Shown in pieces: positions 45,211 through 54,519 of a stretch of 64,000 nt of DNA. A program made the position numbers and the translations under genes. Source of the stretch: Balneola sp. (GTDB lineage: Bacteria; Bacteroidota; Rhodothermia; Balneolales; Balneolaceae); assembly GCA_002696035.1 (NCBI GenBank), contig NZQV01000002.1, positions 1-64,000 of the forward strand. Reading direction: 5' to 3'. Below the pieces are notes generated by a model. It saw only the letters and a program-made list of their open reading frames with translations. It ran no database searches and had not been told where the DNA came from. Every line of letters begins with the position of its first letter. Positions within the stretch are counted from its first letter, which is position 1.

Positions 45211-45242
45211 AAAAAAAGCCCCTTCCGTTAAGAAGAGGCTTT
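45211..45242 (-). terminator. Terminator of the GNAT gene
   Basis: On the minus strand AAAGCC and GGCTTT arms with further CTTC/GAAG pairing form the stem, followed by a T7 run. It is about 50 bases after the stop of the leftward acetyltransferase gene. Confidence 0.75.
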
Positions 45243-45245
45243 CAC

Positions 45246-45287
45246 TTCAACATTCAGTGTTGAATGTTCAATATTCGCTATTCGTTA
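45246..45287. repeat. Dispersed AACATTCAGTGTTGAATGTTC repeat
   Basis: Related to the GAACATCGAAC family: on the minus strand CGAATAGCGAATATTGAACA then TTCAACACTGAATGTTGAA. It begins a few bases after the TGA of the GNAT gene. Confidence 0.55.
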
Positions 45288-45289
45288 CT

Positions 45290-45781
45290 TCACGCCAGGT
45301 CTTTGGTCATGAAATACCACTTGGGATCACCGTATTCGAAATCTTGTTTTTCATACAGATTGCGCGCCGGATTATCTTCCCGAACTTCCAGGGTGATCTT
45401 GGAGCAGCCCATTTCCCGGGCTTCTTCCTCGATAGTTTCCAGCATCATGGTTCCAATTCCCATTCCGCGTGCATCGGGGTGAACCGCTACATCGTGGATC
45501 TTGAATACTTTGCTTGCCGTGAAGGTTGAAAAACCTACAAAACAGGTTACAATACCCAACGCCTTTTCATCGGCATAGGCGATGTAGGTCATGGTGGTAG
45601 GCACTTTCTTCATTTCTGCGATCATATCAACGCGGACTTCCTCGTCCAGCGCCTGATCCTGCCCCATTGGATCTCTCGCAAATAAATCTACAATCTTGAC
45701 TATATCTGAGGCATGTTTAGGATTATTTAAATCGGCTTTTAAAATCTTGACATCTGTTGCGACGTCTGCTTCTGCAATCAC
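45290..45781 (-). CDS. GNAT-family N-acetyltransferase
   Basis: A 163-residue acetyl-CoA-dependent acetyltransferase. Motif A is IHDVAVHPDARGMGIGTMML with the acetyl-CoA loop RGMGIG; motif B region is LEVREDNPARNLYEKQDFEY. The acceptor substrate is unknown. It stands alone with its own terminator, convergent with the M56 peptidase gene. Confidence 0.9.
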   Translation of the reverse strand: MIAEADVATDVKILKADLNNPKHASDIVKIVDLFARDPMGQDQALDEEVRVDMIAEMKKVPTTMTYIAYADEKALGIVTCFVGFSTFTASKVFKIHDVAVHPDARGMGIGTMMLETIEEEAREMGCSKITLEVREDNPARNLYEKQDFEYGDPKWYFMTKDLA

Positions 45782-45933
45782 TCTTTCTTGAGTTTGAGTT
45801 AATCTTATTTGTTGAGCTGTTAAGTTAAAAAGATTAAGAGTGGGCTTAAAGCTTTTAATCCTATTCTAATTTTTCTTAGCAATAAGATAATTTGGCTTTA
45901 ATTTGTTTTATGCAGCTTCCAATTCTTAAACAT

Positions 45934-45965
45934 AAAAAAACGTGCCGACGCAAAGCATCGGCACG
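45934..45965 (-). terminator. Terminator of the dipeptidase gene
   Basis: CGTGCCGA (45941-45948) pairs with TCGGCACG (45958-45965). On the minus strand it is followed by a T7 run. A smaller hairpin TTACGAC-CACTCTGC-GTCGTAA (45994-46015) lies between it and the stop codon. Confidence 0.8.
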
Positions 45966-46023
45966 AGTTCTTATTAGATATAAATCTAACTTTTTACGAC
46001 CACTCTGCGTCGTAACAGATCAT

Positions 46024-47301
46024 TTAAAGTTTGTCAGCAACGGCCTGAACTTCATCCAGCACGCGAAGCAGGTTTCCACTCCACAGCATGGCGATCTCTT
46101 CCTCGGAATAGCCGCGTTTCACCAGCTCATGCGTCACATTAAAGGTTTCGGAGGCATCCATCCAGTTATAAACGCCGCCCCCACCATCAAAATCGGAACT
46201 GATTCCAACGTGCTCAATACCTATAAGACCTACCATATAATCAATATGATCTACAAAATCTGACACATCAACCGGCGGATTTTGTATGTTCACTTCATTC
46301 TCAATTCTTGGCTCGGCATTGTCCTGAGCGGTGCGATACATTTCCATATATTCTTCGCGTTCTTCGTCACTCATTTCCCGGATATCACTCCAGCCAACGA
46401 GTTCAAACCCAATTTTTTCAGCTTCTTCTTCCAAAATTGTGCGCGAAGCTTCCTGCCAGGCCGCATGCTTTTCGCCATCCACATAACCACGGAAAGCTAC
46501 CGCCTGAACGACACCTCCGGTTTCCTTGAGTTTCAAAAGTTCTTCATCGCTCAGGTTTCGGCTGTGATCATACACTGCCCGGGCCGATGAATGTGAGGCA
46601 ATTACCGGAGCTTTGGTCAATTCCATCGTTTCCATATTGGCTTTTTTTGAAGGGTGTGAAAGGTCGATCATAATTCCCACACGATTCATTTCCGCAATCG
46701 CCTTCTTGCCTAACTCACTTACTCCATCATGCATCCATTCATTATCACGCTCTCCGGTGTTGGAATCCACAAATTGACTGTGTCCGTTATGTGAGAGCGA
46801 CATGTATCGTGCTCCACGATTATAGAATTCTTCAATTCTGGAAAGATCTTCTCCAACCGGATACGCGTTCTCAACCCCGATCATAGCCACTTTTTTACCT
46901 TCTGCCACAATCCTGCGCACCTCGGCTGAAGTAGTAGCCAGCTCCATTTCATTTGGGGCGAGCTCTTCCACCAAACGATGAATAGCTTTGAATTTAGCAT
47001 CCGCATTTTCATAAGCCGCGGCATACCCCTCTTCCGATAGCGTATCCTGCCCGGTATAAACAACCAGCCAGGCTACATCCAGTCCGCCTTCTTCCATTTT
47101 GATCAGGTCTACCTGTGTATCAAGTCGTTGCGTATAGTTTTTTTCTTCAGTGAAGTTGTTCACGTTAATATCAACATGGGTATCAAGCGTGATCACACGT
47201 TCGTGGATATCCATGGCCTTATCAAAGATCTCTTTTTCACTTGGGCCACACCCAACGGTTAGCAGCATCGCAAGCAGAGAAAGTCCGAATATATTTTTCA
47301 T
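46024..47301 (-). CDS. M19 (renal dipeptidase-like) lipoprotein
   Basis: A 425-residue zinc dipeptidase. The signal peptide MKNIFGLSLLAMLLTVGCGP has lipobox TVGC. Metal ligands: LDTHVDINV (HxD), VENAYPVGE (Glu), IDLSHPSK and ASHSSARAVYDH (His). C-terminal HVGISSDFDGGGG closes the site. It cleaves dipeptides, including D-amino-acid ones, in the periplasm. Length is typical. It is divergent from the GlsB-type gene. Confidence 0.93.
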   Translation of the reverse strand: MKNIFGLSLLAMLLTVGCGPSEKEIFDKAMDIHERVITLDTHVDINVNNFTEEKNYTQRLDTQVDLIKMEEGGLDVAWLVVYTGQDTLSEEGYAAAYENADAKFKAIHRLVEELAPNEMELATTSAEVRRIVAEGKKVAMIGVENAYPVGEDLSRIEEFYNRGARYMSLSHNGHSQFVDSNTGERDNEWMHDGVSELGKKAIAEMNRVGIMIDLSHPSKKANMETMELTKAPVIASHSSARAVYDHSRNLSDEELLKLKETGGVVQAVAFRGYVDGEKHAAWQEASRTILEEEAEKIGFELVGWSDIREMSDEEREEYMEMYRTAQDNAEPRIENEVNIQNPPVDVSDFVDHIDYMVGLIGIEHVGISSDFDGGGGVYNWMDASETFNVTHELVKRGYSEEEIAMLWSGNLLRVLDEVQAVADKL

Positions 47302-47430
47302 AATGATGTTTTTGGGTTGAAGGATTACAGGCCGGAATCTATGTTAATTTTCGGATAATTGTGAGTCGCCACGGAACGCATTTCGCTTATTACGCATTGA
47401 TTTAATACATATTAACAAACCCATTCTAGC

Positions 47431-47697
47431 ATGACACTTATGACATTTCTTGGATACATCACCATTGGATTGATAATTGGCTGGTTAAGCAGGCTCGTGA
47501 CCAAAGATCGGGGTGTAACTATGTGGCCAAGCCTTGGCTTTGGAGTGCTGGGAGCTATTGCCGGAACCCTTATCGTTCAATTTTTGGGATTGGCCGGCGC
47601 TGCTTTTTATGCTGCCGTGGGAGCCATTGGTGTTTTGTTTACCGTAAACGTATTTCGCCAGGAAGAACCGATCTTTACCAATACAAAAACCATATAA
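47431..47697 (+). CDS. GlsB/YeaQ/YmgE-family small membrane protein
   Basis: An 88-residue protein with three hydrophobic segments and the family pattern GYITIGLIIGWLSRLV ... GVLGAIAGTLIVQFLG. Called 'transglycosylase-associated' or stress-response membrane proteins; the true role is unsettled. ATG at 47431; MTF at 47440 is an alternative. It is first of three small membrane-protein genes before gdh. Confidence 0.88.
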   Translation: MTLMTFLGYITIGLIIGWLSRLVTKDRGVTMWPSLGFGVLGAIAGTLIVQFLGLAGAAFYAAVGAIGVLFTVNVFRQEEPIFTNTKTI

Positions 47698-47780
47698 ATT
47701 TTACTATCTGCGGAACAAATTTCAGGGTTTGGGATTAAGTTAAATACAGAGAGATCTCCCAACCCCTAATTTTATTTAGA

Positions 47781-48179
47781 ATGAATGTTAAAGACCGCAG
47801 AATTCATATTTTCCTGCAGCTATTTTTCCTGCTGATCGGCATTTTCCAACTTATACGGCTTTTTGGATTCCTGCAAAGCAACACCTTTGCCGGCAGCCTT
47901 TTCGAATTTCAACAAAACGAACTTCCCTTTTTAAGCATCACTGCTTCAGTGATCGCATCTTTTACCGCTTTGATCAGCGCCTTCTCTATGTGGACCCGAA
48001 CCGCATGGACTTATGGCTTCACGCTCTTCACCTCGGGACTCTTATTTATGTATCACCTGTTGAGCCTGGGTAAAGCCATTCAGCAAAACTCCTACGAGAT
48101 CATTCCTATCGTGATCGTGCTGATCGTATTGCTGCAAAGTTTTCCATTTTTATTGAGGAAGTCGTACCGAACAGCGTAA
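47781..48179 (+). CDS. Unknown membrane protein, four helices
   Basis: A 132-residue protein. Hydrophobic helices at about 9-29, 48-68, 75-95 and 105-125 (RIHIFLQLFFLLIGIFQLIR; PIVIVLIVLLQSFPFLL). No motif was recognised. It lies 83 bases after the GlsB-type gene and 30 bases before the next gene on the same strand, so an operon is likely. Confidence 0.75.
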   Translation: MNVKDRRIHIFLQLFFLLIGIFQLIRLFGFLQSNTFAGSLFEFQQNELPFLSITASVIASFTALISAFSMWTRTAWTYGFTLFTSGLLFMYHLLSLGKAIQQNSYEIIPIVIVLIVLLQSFPFLLRKSYRTA

Positions 48180-48209
48180 CTCATCAGGCTCATGTCCGTT
48201 CAATAAGGC

Positions 48210-48935
48210 ATGGATAAGATCACACAAAAAGATATTGACTGGCTGCTAAACCTGGATCCGGCTTCATCCAGAACCTCTGCTCCATCACCCCAAAAGAAAA
48301 AAAGATTCGGGCTGCGGGTATCGGCGGCTTTATTTGTAATCTTTGGACTGATACTGCTTCCTTTCTTCCTGCTGATCCGCACTTCTCTTTTCCTGAATGT
48401 TAGCTGGAACTGGAATGCATGGCTGTCACTATCCGGAGGAATTCTGGTTACGGTGCTTTTGCTGGTTTTCTACATCCTTATCTTTTTTAGAAGCTTCCCA
48501 AATAAGAAATTGTTGCTGAAATTTAGCCTGGCCGGAACTGGATTCCTGGTGTTTACTTTCTGTATGTATGGGGTGATGTATCTCTCGTCGGTGAATGCCA
48601 AAAGTGATGAGATCCGAAATGTGTACCGTTCCATGCATCCCATCCTTCGGGTAGCAGTGGCCACTACAACTTTGGCAGATGGCGATCTTGTGATCACAGA
48701 CATCAGCCGGGCGCCGGAAGATTATACCGCTATGGGCTTGCCGGTCAATCAGCGGTCACTCCACTTTCCTCAACCGGAAACCGGCTACGTACACGCTGTT
48801 GACCTCAGGACCATGGGACATTCCGGGTTTCGGAATTTCATCTTACAGTATTCACTGGAAGTAATGGGATTCTATACCCTGCGACATGCCGGAACAGCCG
48901 ACCACCTTCATGTCTCCATTCCCCGGGCGGGCTGA
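48210..48935 (+). CDS. Membrane-anchored protein with M15-like C-terminal domain
   Basis: A 241-residue protein. Three or four helices lie at about 30-135 (AALFVIFGLILLPFFLLIRT; GFLVFTFCMYGVMYLSSV). The soluble C-terminal ~100 residues contain YVHAVDLRTMG (His195, Asp198) and TADHLHVSIP (His232, His234), which resembles the His-Asp-His zinc site of M15 D-Ala-D-Ala peptidases. The likeness is inferred from motifs alone; the domain is short and the general base is not assigned. ATG at 48210. Confidence 0.7.
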   Translation: MDKITQKDIDWLLNLDPASSRTSAPSPQKKKRFGLRVSAALFVIFGLILLPFFLLIRTSLFLNVSWNWNAWLSLSGGILVTVLLLVFYILIFFRSFPNKKLLLKFSLAGTGFLVFTFCMYGVMYLSSVNAKSDEIRNVYRSMHPILRVAVATTTLADGDLVITDISRAPEDYTAMGLPVNQRSLHFPQPETGYVHAVDLRTMGHSGFRNFILQYSLEVMGFYTLRHAGTADHLHVSIPRAG

Positions 48936-49010
48936 CATTTCTTCCCTTGTTTATCTCTAAGATAATTACGACCATCAAAGCACTTCAAAACCAGTAAAGG
49001 AGATCGGAAT

Positions 49011-50417
49011 ATGTCCGAGTATAAATTTTATGAGCAGGTTAACAAAAACTTTGATAAAGCAGCTAAATACACCCGTTTTGATAAGGGAATTTTAGCACAG
49101 ATCAAGATCTGTAACACCGTTTATCATGTCACTTTTCCGGTCCGTCGCGATGATGGATCCATCGAAGTAGTGGAGGGCTGGCGCGTAGAGCATAGTCATC
49201 ATAAACTGCCCACCAAAGGCGGAATCAGGTACAGCCATAAAGTAGATGAGGACGAAACCATGGCCCTTGCCGCATTGATGTCTTACAAATGTGCCATCGT
49301 GGACGTCCCTTTTGGAGGCGCCAAAGGTGGTGTTAAGATCAGCACGCGCGATTATTCCGAATCTGAACTGGAGCGGATTACACGTCGCTATACGTATGAG
49401 CTTATCAAAAAAGGATTTATCGGTCCGGGCGTAGATGTTCCTGCTCCCGATTATGGAACCGGTGCCCGCGAAATGGGATGGATCCTGGATACCTACCGAC
49501 AGATGGAAGATGACCTGAACGCCGAAGGTTGTGTAACAGGAAAACCCATTCAGCAAGGTGGAATTCGTGGCCGGACTGAAGCTACCGGCCGTGGCGTGTA
49601 CTTTGGTATTCGCGAGGCCTGCGATGTAAAAGAGGATATGAAAAAAATTGACCTAGAAACCGGCGTAGAAGGTAAAACCTTTGTTGTTCAGGGGCTTGGT
49701 AACGTAGGATATCATGCCTCAAAATACATGACCGAAGCCGGTGCTAAACTTGTAGGTGTCGCTGAAATTGAAGGCTCTATTCATGATGAAGATGGCATCG
49801 ACCTTGAGAAGCTGATGGAATACCGAAAGGAAACCGGCACCATCATTGGCTTTGGAAACACCACTGAGCTTAAGAACCGGGATGATGCTTTCTTCCTTGA
49901 ATGCGATATCCTGATTCCCGCTGCGCTTGAAAGTCAGCTTACTGGCGAAAATGCACACAAAGTGAAAGCCAAAATAATTGCCGAGGCAGCTAACGGTCCT
50001 ACTACTGCCGACGGACACGAGATCCTAAAACAACGTGGAGCGCTCGTTCTGCCCGACTCTTACCTGAACGCCGGTGGTGTAGTAGTTTCTTATTTTGAGT
50101 GGTTGAAGAACATTCAGCACGTACGTTTTGGCCGCATGGGCAAACGCTTTGATGAAACCAGCTTCAAAAAAATACTTGCAGTCATCGAGAATATCTCAGA
50201 TCGGAAATTCACTGAAAACGAACTGGCTGATCTTGCCCGGGGCGCCAGCGAATATGATTTGGTAGATTCCGGCCTTGAAGAAACCATGATCACAGCTTAT
50301 CAGGAAATTGTGGACATCCGGAATCAACACGACCTGGACGACCTGAGGACCGCTGCCTACATCAGTGCCATCAACAAGATCGGCATCATGTACGAACAGA
50401 TGGGTATTTTCCCTTGA
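49011..50417 (+). CDS. gdhA: Glutamate dehydrogenase
   Basis: A 468-residue Glu/Leu/Phe/Val dehydrogenase that interconverts glutamate with 2-oxoglutarate and ammonia. Substrate site GGIRYSHKVDEDETMALAAL and catalytic Lys in VDVPFGGAKGGVKI; Rossmann core VVQGLGNVGYHASKYMTE. Somewhat longer than the usual 410-450 because of an insert near 165-190. One of few genes here with a good Shine-Dalgarno (AAAGGAGATC, about 8 bases before ATG). It has its own terminator. Cofactor not assigned. Confidence 0.95.
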   Translation: MSEYKFYEQVNKNFDKAAKYTRFDKGILAQIKICNTVYHVTFPVRRDDGSIEVVEGWRVEHSHHKLPTKGGIRYSHKVDEDETMALAALMSYKCAIVDVPFGGAKGGVKISTRDYSESELERITRRYTYELIKKGFIGPGVDVPAPDYGTGAREMGWILDTYRQMEDDLNAEGCVTGKPIQQGGIRGRTEATGRGVYFGIREACDVKEDMKKIDLETGVEGKTFVVQGLGNVGYHASKYMTEAGAKLVGVAEIEGSIHDEDGIDLEKLMEYRKETGTIIGFGNTTELKNRDDAFFLECDILIPAALESQLTGENAHKVKAKIIAEAANGPTTADGHEILKQRGALVLPDSYLNAGGVVVSYFEWLKNIQHVRFGRMGKRFDETSFKKILAVIENISDRKFTENELADLARGASEYDLVDSGLEETMITAYQEIVDIRNQHDLDDLRTAAYISAINKIGIMYEQMGIFP

Positions 50418-50434
50418 TCTAAAAGTCTACTTCA

Positions 50435-50476
50435 GAATTGGTTCCGACGCAGAGCGTACGGAACCAGTTCTTTTTT
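50435..50476 (+). terminator. Terminator of gdhA built on a 26-nt family hairpin (copy 2)
   Basis: GAATTGGTTCCG and CGGAACCAGTTC form the stem, followed by T6 (50471-50476). The inner 26 bases (50440-50465) read on the minus strand as GGTTCC-GT-ACGCTCTGCGT-C-GGAACC, the same family as 14617, 56522 and 58796. Confidence 0.8.
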
Positions 50477-50532
50477 ATAGATTCATATATGATTTAGATT
50501 TCTGGGATTTTATCACGAAGAAATCACCCTGT

Positions 50533-50928
50533 CTAAAATTCTATGATATCTTCTATGGCATCTACCTGCCACTGACCATCCAGTCTTTTTAGCCTTCCCT
50601 TGATAAGCATATTTTCCATTTTATAGTAAAGCTCGAATTCCGCTTTATCCTCCCCAATATCGAGATCTAAGAACTGGATATAGTTTTTAACTGAATCGCT
50701 CTCCTCTTCAATTAAAAGCACCTTTTGCCCCTTTACTGATAAGTCTACAGTTTCATCCACAAACTTATTCTTGAGTAGATAAAGTGGAGTTCTTTCTGGT
50801 AAGTCCAGGTGTAAATAGTTCTCAATCTGATCAGCATCCAATACGGCCTGAATAACTTCGGTTCCGTCACTAGTTTGTGCGGTAGCTGTCTGAAACAGTA
50901 TCAAGATTATGATTGGGAAATACCTCAT
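50533..50928 (-). CDS. Secreted protein of unknown function, paralogue 1
   Basis: A 131-residue exported protein. Signal peptide MRYFPIIILILFQTATAQ. The mature part has GTEVIQAVLDADQIENYLHL and RTPLYLLKNKFVDETVDL. It aligns over its length with the upstream gene (RIPLYILKNKYINKGLQL), so the two are tandem paralogues. No known family. It lies 23 bases after its paralogue, likely cotranscribed. Confidence 0.75.
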   Translation of the reverse strand: MRYFPIIILILFQTATAQTSDGTEVIQAVLDADQIENYLHLDLPERTPLYLLKNKFVDETVDLSVKGQKVLLIEEESDSVKNYIQFLDLDIGEDKAEFELYYKMENMLIKGRLKRLDGQWQVDAIEDIIEF

Positions 50929-50951
50929 AATTACGAAAATGCCTTATTCTT

Positions 50952-51371
50952 TTAATCTATAAAAATATAATCGTTGACTTCAACTTTACACTTCCCCTCA
51001 TCATTCAACACTATGCCCTGCACTTCTAAATGCTTTAGCTCATAGTAAAACGCTATCTGTGCTGTATCTGATCTCATATCCAATCGCACAATTTCGAAAT
51101 AGTTCTTTTCTAAACCAGTCGTATCATCAACTACCTTGACAACATGATCGTCTCTCGTTAGCTGTAGACCCTTATTGATATACTTGTTTTTCAAAATATA
51201 TAAAGGAATTCTTCCCGGAATTTCCGGATTAAATACGTCATCAAATACAGGATATGTGATGAATGTTTGAATGACTTCATTATCAGTAGCACATTGTGAT
51301 TTACCGATTGAAGAACACCCAAATAATGCGATCAAGCATATTACTATGCGTAACATTTTCTTGTTTAACAT
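50952..51371 (-). CDS. Secreted protein of unknown function, paralogue 2
   Basis: A 139-residue exported protein. MLNKKMLRIVICLIALFGCS suggests a lipoprotein (LFGC), although the stretch to GKSQCATDN could also be a type I cleavage region. The mature part parallels paralogue 1: NEVIQTFITYPVFDDVF, IPLYILKNKYI, YFEIVRLDMRSDTAQIAFYY. Start M1 or M6 (MLRIV). First of two tandem paralogues, divergent from a symporter gene. Confidence 0.75.
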   Translation of the reverse strand: MLNKKMLRIVICLIALFGCSSIGKSQCATDNEVIQTFITYPVFDDVFNPEIPGRIPLYILKNKYINKGLQLTRDDHVVKVVDDTTGLEKNYFEIVRLDMRSDTAQIAFYYELKHLEVQGIVLNDEGKCKVEVNDYIFID

Positions 51372-51460
51372 TAGGTATCAATTCTTTATGATTTAAAATA
51401 AATAGTATCTGCCAGAGAAATGTACAAAAGAGCTAACCAACATCAATTTTACCTAACTCA

Positions 51461-52954
51461 ATGAACGAACTCAACACCATCTCAATTGATAGCAGCGGTT
51501 ATGTATTAGCCGCATTCATCGGGTACCTTGTGATCCTTTTCGGGATCGGCATTTATTCTACCCGCTTTTCCTCCGAAGGCATTTCTGAATTTTTTATCGG
51601 TGGAAGAAAAATGAATCGCCTGGTAGTTGCGCTTTCAGCGGTGGTTTCAGGTCGAAGTGCCTGGTTGTTACTTGGCGTGACTGGCATGGCCTATGCACAA
51701 GGAGCTTCTGCTCTATGGGCGGCGGTCGGCTATATTGTGGTGGAATGGTTCCTGTTCATGTACTATGCCAAGCGGCTCCGGAAATTCACCGAACGCTACG
51801 ACTGCATCACCGTCCCTGATTTCTTTGCCGAACGTTTTGATGATAGATCCGGCACCCTTCGCGCTATTCTTGTTATCATCTTTCTGATCTTTATGGTTGG
51901 TTATGTATCCTCACAGTTTGTGGCCGGCGGAAAAGCTTTCGCCTCCAGCTTTGGCATCACACAGACTTCCGGTGTCGTATTATCCGCTGTCATCATTCTT
52001 CTCTACACCGTTTTAGGTGGCTTTATGGCTGTCAGCCTCACCGATACCATCCAGGCTTTTTTCATGATCATCGCCCTGGTTTTCTTGCCCATCATAGCTA
52101 TCTGGAATCTGGGTGGATGGGGCGCCATGGCCGAACAACTGGCCCTGCATGAAATTGGTTTTATTGATCCGTTTGCTCTCGGATTTGGAGCCTTTATTGG
52201 CTTTGTGGGCATTGGATTGGGCTCCCCCGGTAATCCACATATTCTCTCCCGATATATGTCTATAGATGATGCGAAGCAGCTGAAATATGCCGCAATTGTC
52301 GGGACTATCTGGAATGTGTTAATGGCCGGCGGTGCCATTCTGATAGGATTGGTGGGGCGTGCTTATTTCCCTGAAGTTTCTATGCTGCCTGGCTCCGACA
52401 CCGAAAATCTTTATCCGCTGCTGGCTCAAAACCAACTTCATCCTATTTTGTTTGGCGTGGTGATCGCCTCCATTTTTGCCGCCATCATGTCTACCGCTGA
52501 TTCTCAACTATTGGTAGCTGCTTCCAGCTTGGTTCGTGACGTTTACGATAAGCTCATCAAAAAAGACGATGAGCTTTCACAAAAGAAGCTTGTGCTCTAC
52601 AGTCGCATAGTGGTCGTGTTTTTAGTAATCCTCTCGTTGATATTTGGCCTGGTTGCCGAAAACATCGTCTTTTGGCTGGTGCTTTTTGCCTGGGCAGGTT
52701 TGGGCGCTTCCATCGGGCCAACTTCCATCATGGCGCTGTACTGGAAAAAGACTACCAAAGCCGGAGTCATTGCCGGGCTGCTGACCGGAACCTTTGTGAC
52801 CATCATCTGGTATTTCGTGCCCGTACTGAAAGACAGCATGTATGAGCTTATCCCGGGATTCTCACTCGGACTTTTTGCCACGTGGATCGTCAGTAAATTC
52901 ACCCAAACACCGGAGCGAATTGAAGAGCATTTTGAGGAGATGGTGAGGGAATAA
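51461..52954 (+). CDS. Sodium/proline-type symporter (SSS family)
   Basis: A 497-residue membrane protein with about 13 helices. PutP-like features include FIGGRKMNRLVVALSAVVSG near the start, LGSPGNPHILSRYMSIDDAK and SIFAAIMSTADSQLLVAASS (sodium site region in helix 8). It probably imports proline or a related solute with Na+. Convergent with a second SSS gene, only 31 bases apart. Confidence 0.9.
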   Translation: MNELNTISIDSSGYVLAAFIGYLVILFGIGIYSTRFSSEGISEFFIGGRKMNRLVVALSAVVSGRSAWLLLGVTGMAYAQGASALWAAVGYIVVEWFLFMYYAKRLRKFTERYDCITVPDFFAERFDDRSGTLRAILVIIFLIFMVGYVSSQFVAGGKAFASSFGITQTSGVVLSAVIILLYTVLGGFMAVSLTDTIQAFFMIIALVFLPIIAIWNLGGWGAMAEQLALHEIGFIDPFALGFGAFIGFVGIGLGSPGNPHILSRYMSIDDAKQLKYAAIVGTIWNVLMAGGAILIGLVGRAYFPEVSMLPGSDTENLYPLLAQNQLHPILFGVVIASIFAAIMSTADSQLLVAASSLVRDVYDKLIKKDDELSQKKLVLYSRIVVVFLVILSLIFGLVAENIVFWLVLFAWAGLGASIGPTSIMALYWKKTTKAGVIAGLLTGTFVTIIWYFVPVLKDSMYELIPGFSLGLFATWIVSKFTQTPERIEEHFEEMVRE

Positions 52955-52985
52955 GTTTCAAACGCCAAATACCCAATTCCAATAA

Positions 52986-54419
52986 TCAGTCTGAAGTCCA
53001 ATATCCCACTGCAACAAAAGACAGGGCTGAGGCTGAAATCCCAAATACATTGGGATCTAAACTGTACGGAAGCTGTTCAGTTCCCACAAAAAGCTGGAGA
53101 ATCAGCGTGGCACAACCTCCTACAAGCATAGCGGTCATGGCAGCAGCAGGTGTGCTTCGTTTCCAATATAAAGCTCCGATCACCGGAACAAACAAACCGG
53201 ATACCATAAAGGCATAAGAGTACAACATCAGCTCCAGCACATTCTCCATGGAGTAAGCCAGCAAGATGGCCAGTGAGCCAATAATAAGCGTTACAATTTG
53301 GGAAGTTTTCAGAAAAGATGAACTTTGGTGATCCATTTCACGGATCTTGCCAATGATATCGGTGACTACATTTCCGGATGAAGCCATCAGGCAGCTGTCG
53401 GCCGTGGAGAGAATAGCAGAGAAATAGGCCGCCAGCATTATCCCCATAAATCCAACCGGAAGCACCGTTCGTAGTAACATCGGCAAGCCGGTTTCGGGAT
53501 CGATTTCGCTGAGGTTGGCAGCTCCCAGGTAATCAAACATGCCCTGATCAGCGGCTACCCGGGCGAAAAGCCCCAGAAATACGCCCATGAACGCCATCAC
53601 CGGCCACTCAAATAATCCGGCCAGATACCACGCTCGTTTGGCTGTTTTCTCATCACGGCACGCATAAATGCGCTGATACAAAGTCATCCCAACATACCAG
53701 ATCGGAAAAATAGTAACCAGCCAATACACCAGATCTTGCCATGAGATATTGGTCAGCGATAACATTTCGGGAGAGACCGTTGCCTGAAGGGCTTCCAATC
53801 CGCCAATGGCATAATAGGAAATCGGCAATCCTACAAATACCAAGCCGAGCATCAGGATGGTCCATTGAATGGTATCGGTGTAAATAACAGCTTTTAAGCC
53901 TCCCATTACCGTATAGACCACCGCCACAATACCCATTATCAATACTGCTGAATCAAGACTCAGGTTGGCAAAAGTGCCATTGGCAAGTTTGGCTCCGGCC
54001 AAGATCTGTGAACTAGTAAAACCTGCATATCCCACCGCTGAAATTACGGCCGCTACCAACGCTACCTTTGCAGAATAATAGTGCTCAAAAACCTGGGGAA
54101 AAGTGAATGCTTTCTTAAAAACAGGATTTTGCTTCACTTTTGGGATCAGGAAAACAGCGGCCGACCATGCCCCGATAAAACCAGTGAAGAGCATCCATGA
54201 TCCTGAAATGCCCATCGTAAATCCCAAGCCTCCCAAGCCTATGGAAAAGCCGCCACCTACATCCGTGGCCACCACTGAAAGTCCGATATGCAGGCTGTTC
54301 ATATTTCGACCGCCCACGTAATAGTCATCACCGCCTTTATTTTTGCGGTAGAAATAATATCCAAAGGCCAATAAACCGATAATGTATATGACAAATATCG
54401 ATAAATCTATGGGATGCAT
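52986..54419 (-). CDS. Sodium:solute symporter (SSS family)
   Basis: A 477-residue membrane protein with about 13 helices. YYVGGRNMNSLHIGLSVVAT and YFSAILSTADSCLMASSGNV are SSS family blocks. It differs clearly from the neighbouring PutP-like protein, so the pair is not a recent duplication. Substrate unknown. The start MHPIDLSIFVIYIIGLL has the usual helix 1. Confidence 0.9.
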   Translation of the reverse strand: MHPIDLSIFVIYIIGLLAFGYYFYRKNKGGDDYYVGGRNMNSLHIGLSVVATDVGGGFSIGLGGLGFTMGISGSWMLFTGFIGAWSAAVFLIPKVKQNPVFKKAFTFPQVFEHYYSAKVALVAAVISAVGYAGFTSSQILAGAKLANGTFANLSLDSAVLIMGIVAVVYTVMGGLKAVIYTDTIQWTILMLGLVFVGLPISYYAIGGLEALQATVSPEMLSLTNISWQDLVYWLVTIFPIWYVGMTLYQRIYACRDEKTAKRAWYLAGLFEWPVMAFMGVFLGLFARVAADQGMFDYLGAANLSEIDPETGLPMLLRTVLPVGFMGIMLAAYFSAILSTADSCLMASSGNVVTDIIGKIREMDHQSSSFLKTSQIVTLIIGSLAILLAYSMENVLELMLYSYAFMVSGLFVPVIGALYWKRSTPAAAMTAMLVGGCATLILQLFVGTEQLPYSLDPNVFGISASALSFVAVGYWTSD

Positions 54420-54519
54420 TTGCCTGTAAATCTATCTTATTGATTTTGAATGCCTAATAAACTGAACTAGTATAACATTAATAGGCCGAAGCATCAATTA
54501 GCCAAGTCTTTCAAAGGAC

